DNA of 64,000 nt from Cycas panzhihuaensis (lineage: Eukaryota > Cycadophyta). The position numbers and the translations under genes are program-made. Where the stretch lies: NCBI GenBank assembly GCA_023213395.1, contig CM041465.1:60581741-60645740 (forward strand), in the 5' to 3' direction. Positions 63,785 to 64,000 of the stretch are shown one piece after another. The notes beneath the pieces are model-generated. The model was given only the letters and a program-made list of their open reading frames with translations, had not been told where the DNA came from and made no database searches. Numbering within the stretch: position 1 is the first letter of the stretch; every line of letters starts with the position of its first letter.

Positions 63785-64000
63785 GGCACATCAGATGATG
63801 TTGTTGATTGTTCACATGGAAAGCAGCTTTGGGAGCTTTGCAAGGAGAAGTATGAGCCATTATGGTTAAAGGGAGCTGGTCATTGCAATTTGGAGCTTTA
63901 TCCGGAATACATAAGACATCTGAGAAAATTTATATCAACAGTTGGAAAGTCAGCTTTTCCAAGAAACGGTTCAAGGAGGAGTGTTGATCATCCTGATCCT
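63785..64000 (+). CDS. ABHD17-like alpha/beta-hydrolase, late exon (partial)
   Basis: 72 codons open from the splice acceptor to the window end: [20 protein letters not shown] and onward. This closely matches the C-terminal part of plant alpha/beta-hydrolase domain 17-type proteins, with the catalytic Asp in [10 protein letters not shown] and the catalytic His in [11 protein letters not shown], then [12 protein letters not shown]. Animal ABHD17 enzymes are serine hydrolases that remove palmitate from membrane proteins; the plant substrates are less well known. The nucleophile Ser exon would be upstream and is not seen. No stop codons; codon use is normal. The Ser/Arg-rich tail ([14 protein letters not shown]) continues past the window. 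Confidence 0.93.

Overview
This looks like plant nuclear DNA from a large, retrotransposon-bloated genome. Almost everything from base 1 to 61911 is nested, decayed LTR retrotransposon sequence: Ty3/gypsy of several lineages, Ty1/copia, and one TRIM. The only recognisable host gene is the end of a plant ABHD17-like alpha/beta-hydrolase, in an exon running off the right edge (63785-64000). The old, roughly 10 % diverged LTR pairs, deep nesting and possible very long intron would suit a gymnosperm. That assignment is inference; no species-specific marker was seen.

Layout, left to right. Element B (1-4068, minus, gypsy) is cut by the window edge and is inserted into the gag leader of element A (4069 to about 12485, plus, gypsy). 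A carries an extra ORF after integrase. From 12486 to about 13570 nothing is assignable. Element K (gag-protease only) begins near 13570 and resumes at 34940-36890. Inside K sits the chromovirus G (14080-34934, TSD AAGTT/AAGTC). G carries two copies of one Ty1/copia family: H1 (14126-21615) in its 5' LTR and H2 (22247-30018) in its leader.

A second chromovirus, D, runs from its 5' LTR near 36896 to its 3' LTR ending at 61911. Its gag is broken by a 1.2-kb patch holding a mitochondrial 18S rRNA fragment (NUMT) and a minus-strand integrase fragment. Its RT is broken by element F (41208-46604, minus, perfect TSD ACTTA), whose own 5' LTR holds fragment E. Next come a 0.5-kb copia 3' fragment, then element C (48521-59061, minus, same lineage as A), which hosts a complete 355-bp TRIM with perfect TSD ATCTA. 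C is flanked on both sides by the same F-LTR-tail/RT/integrase segment of D, so part of D is present twice.

All element coding regions are broken by stops and frameshifts; where paralogues can be compared, the stops mostly look like C-to-T changes (CGA, CAG, CAA, TGG to stop). No intact autonomous element is present. The most interesting unexplained items are the conserved post-integrase ORF shared by A and C, the long copia leaders with conserved palindromes, the gypsy/copia junction at 46870, and the large duplication flanking C. All comparisons were made by eye, so edges not fixed by a TSD or terminal TG..CA are approximate.
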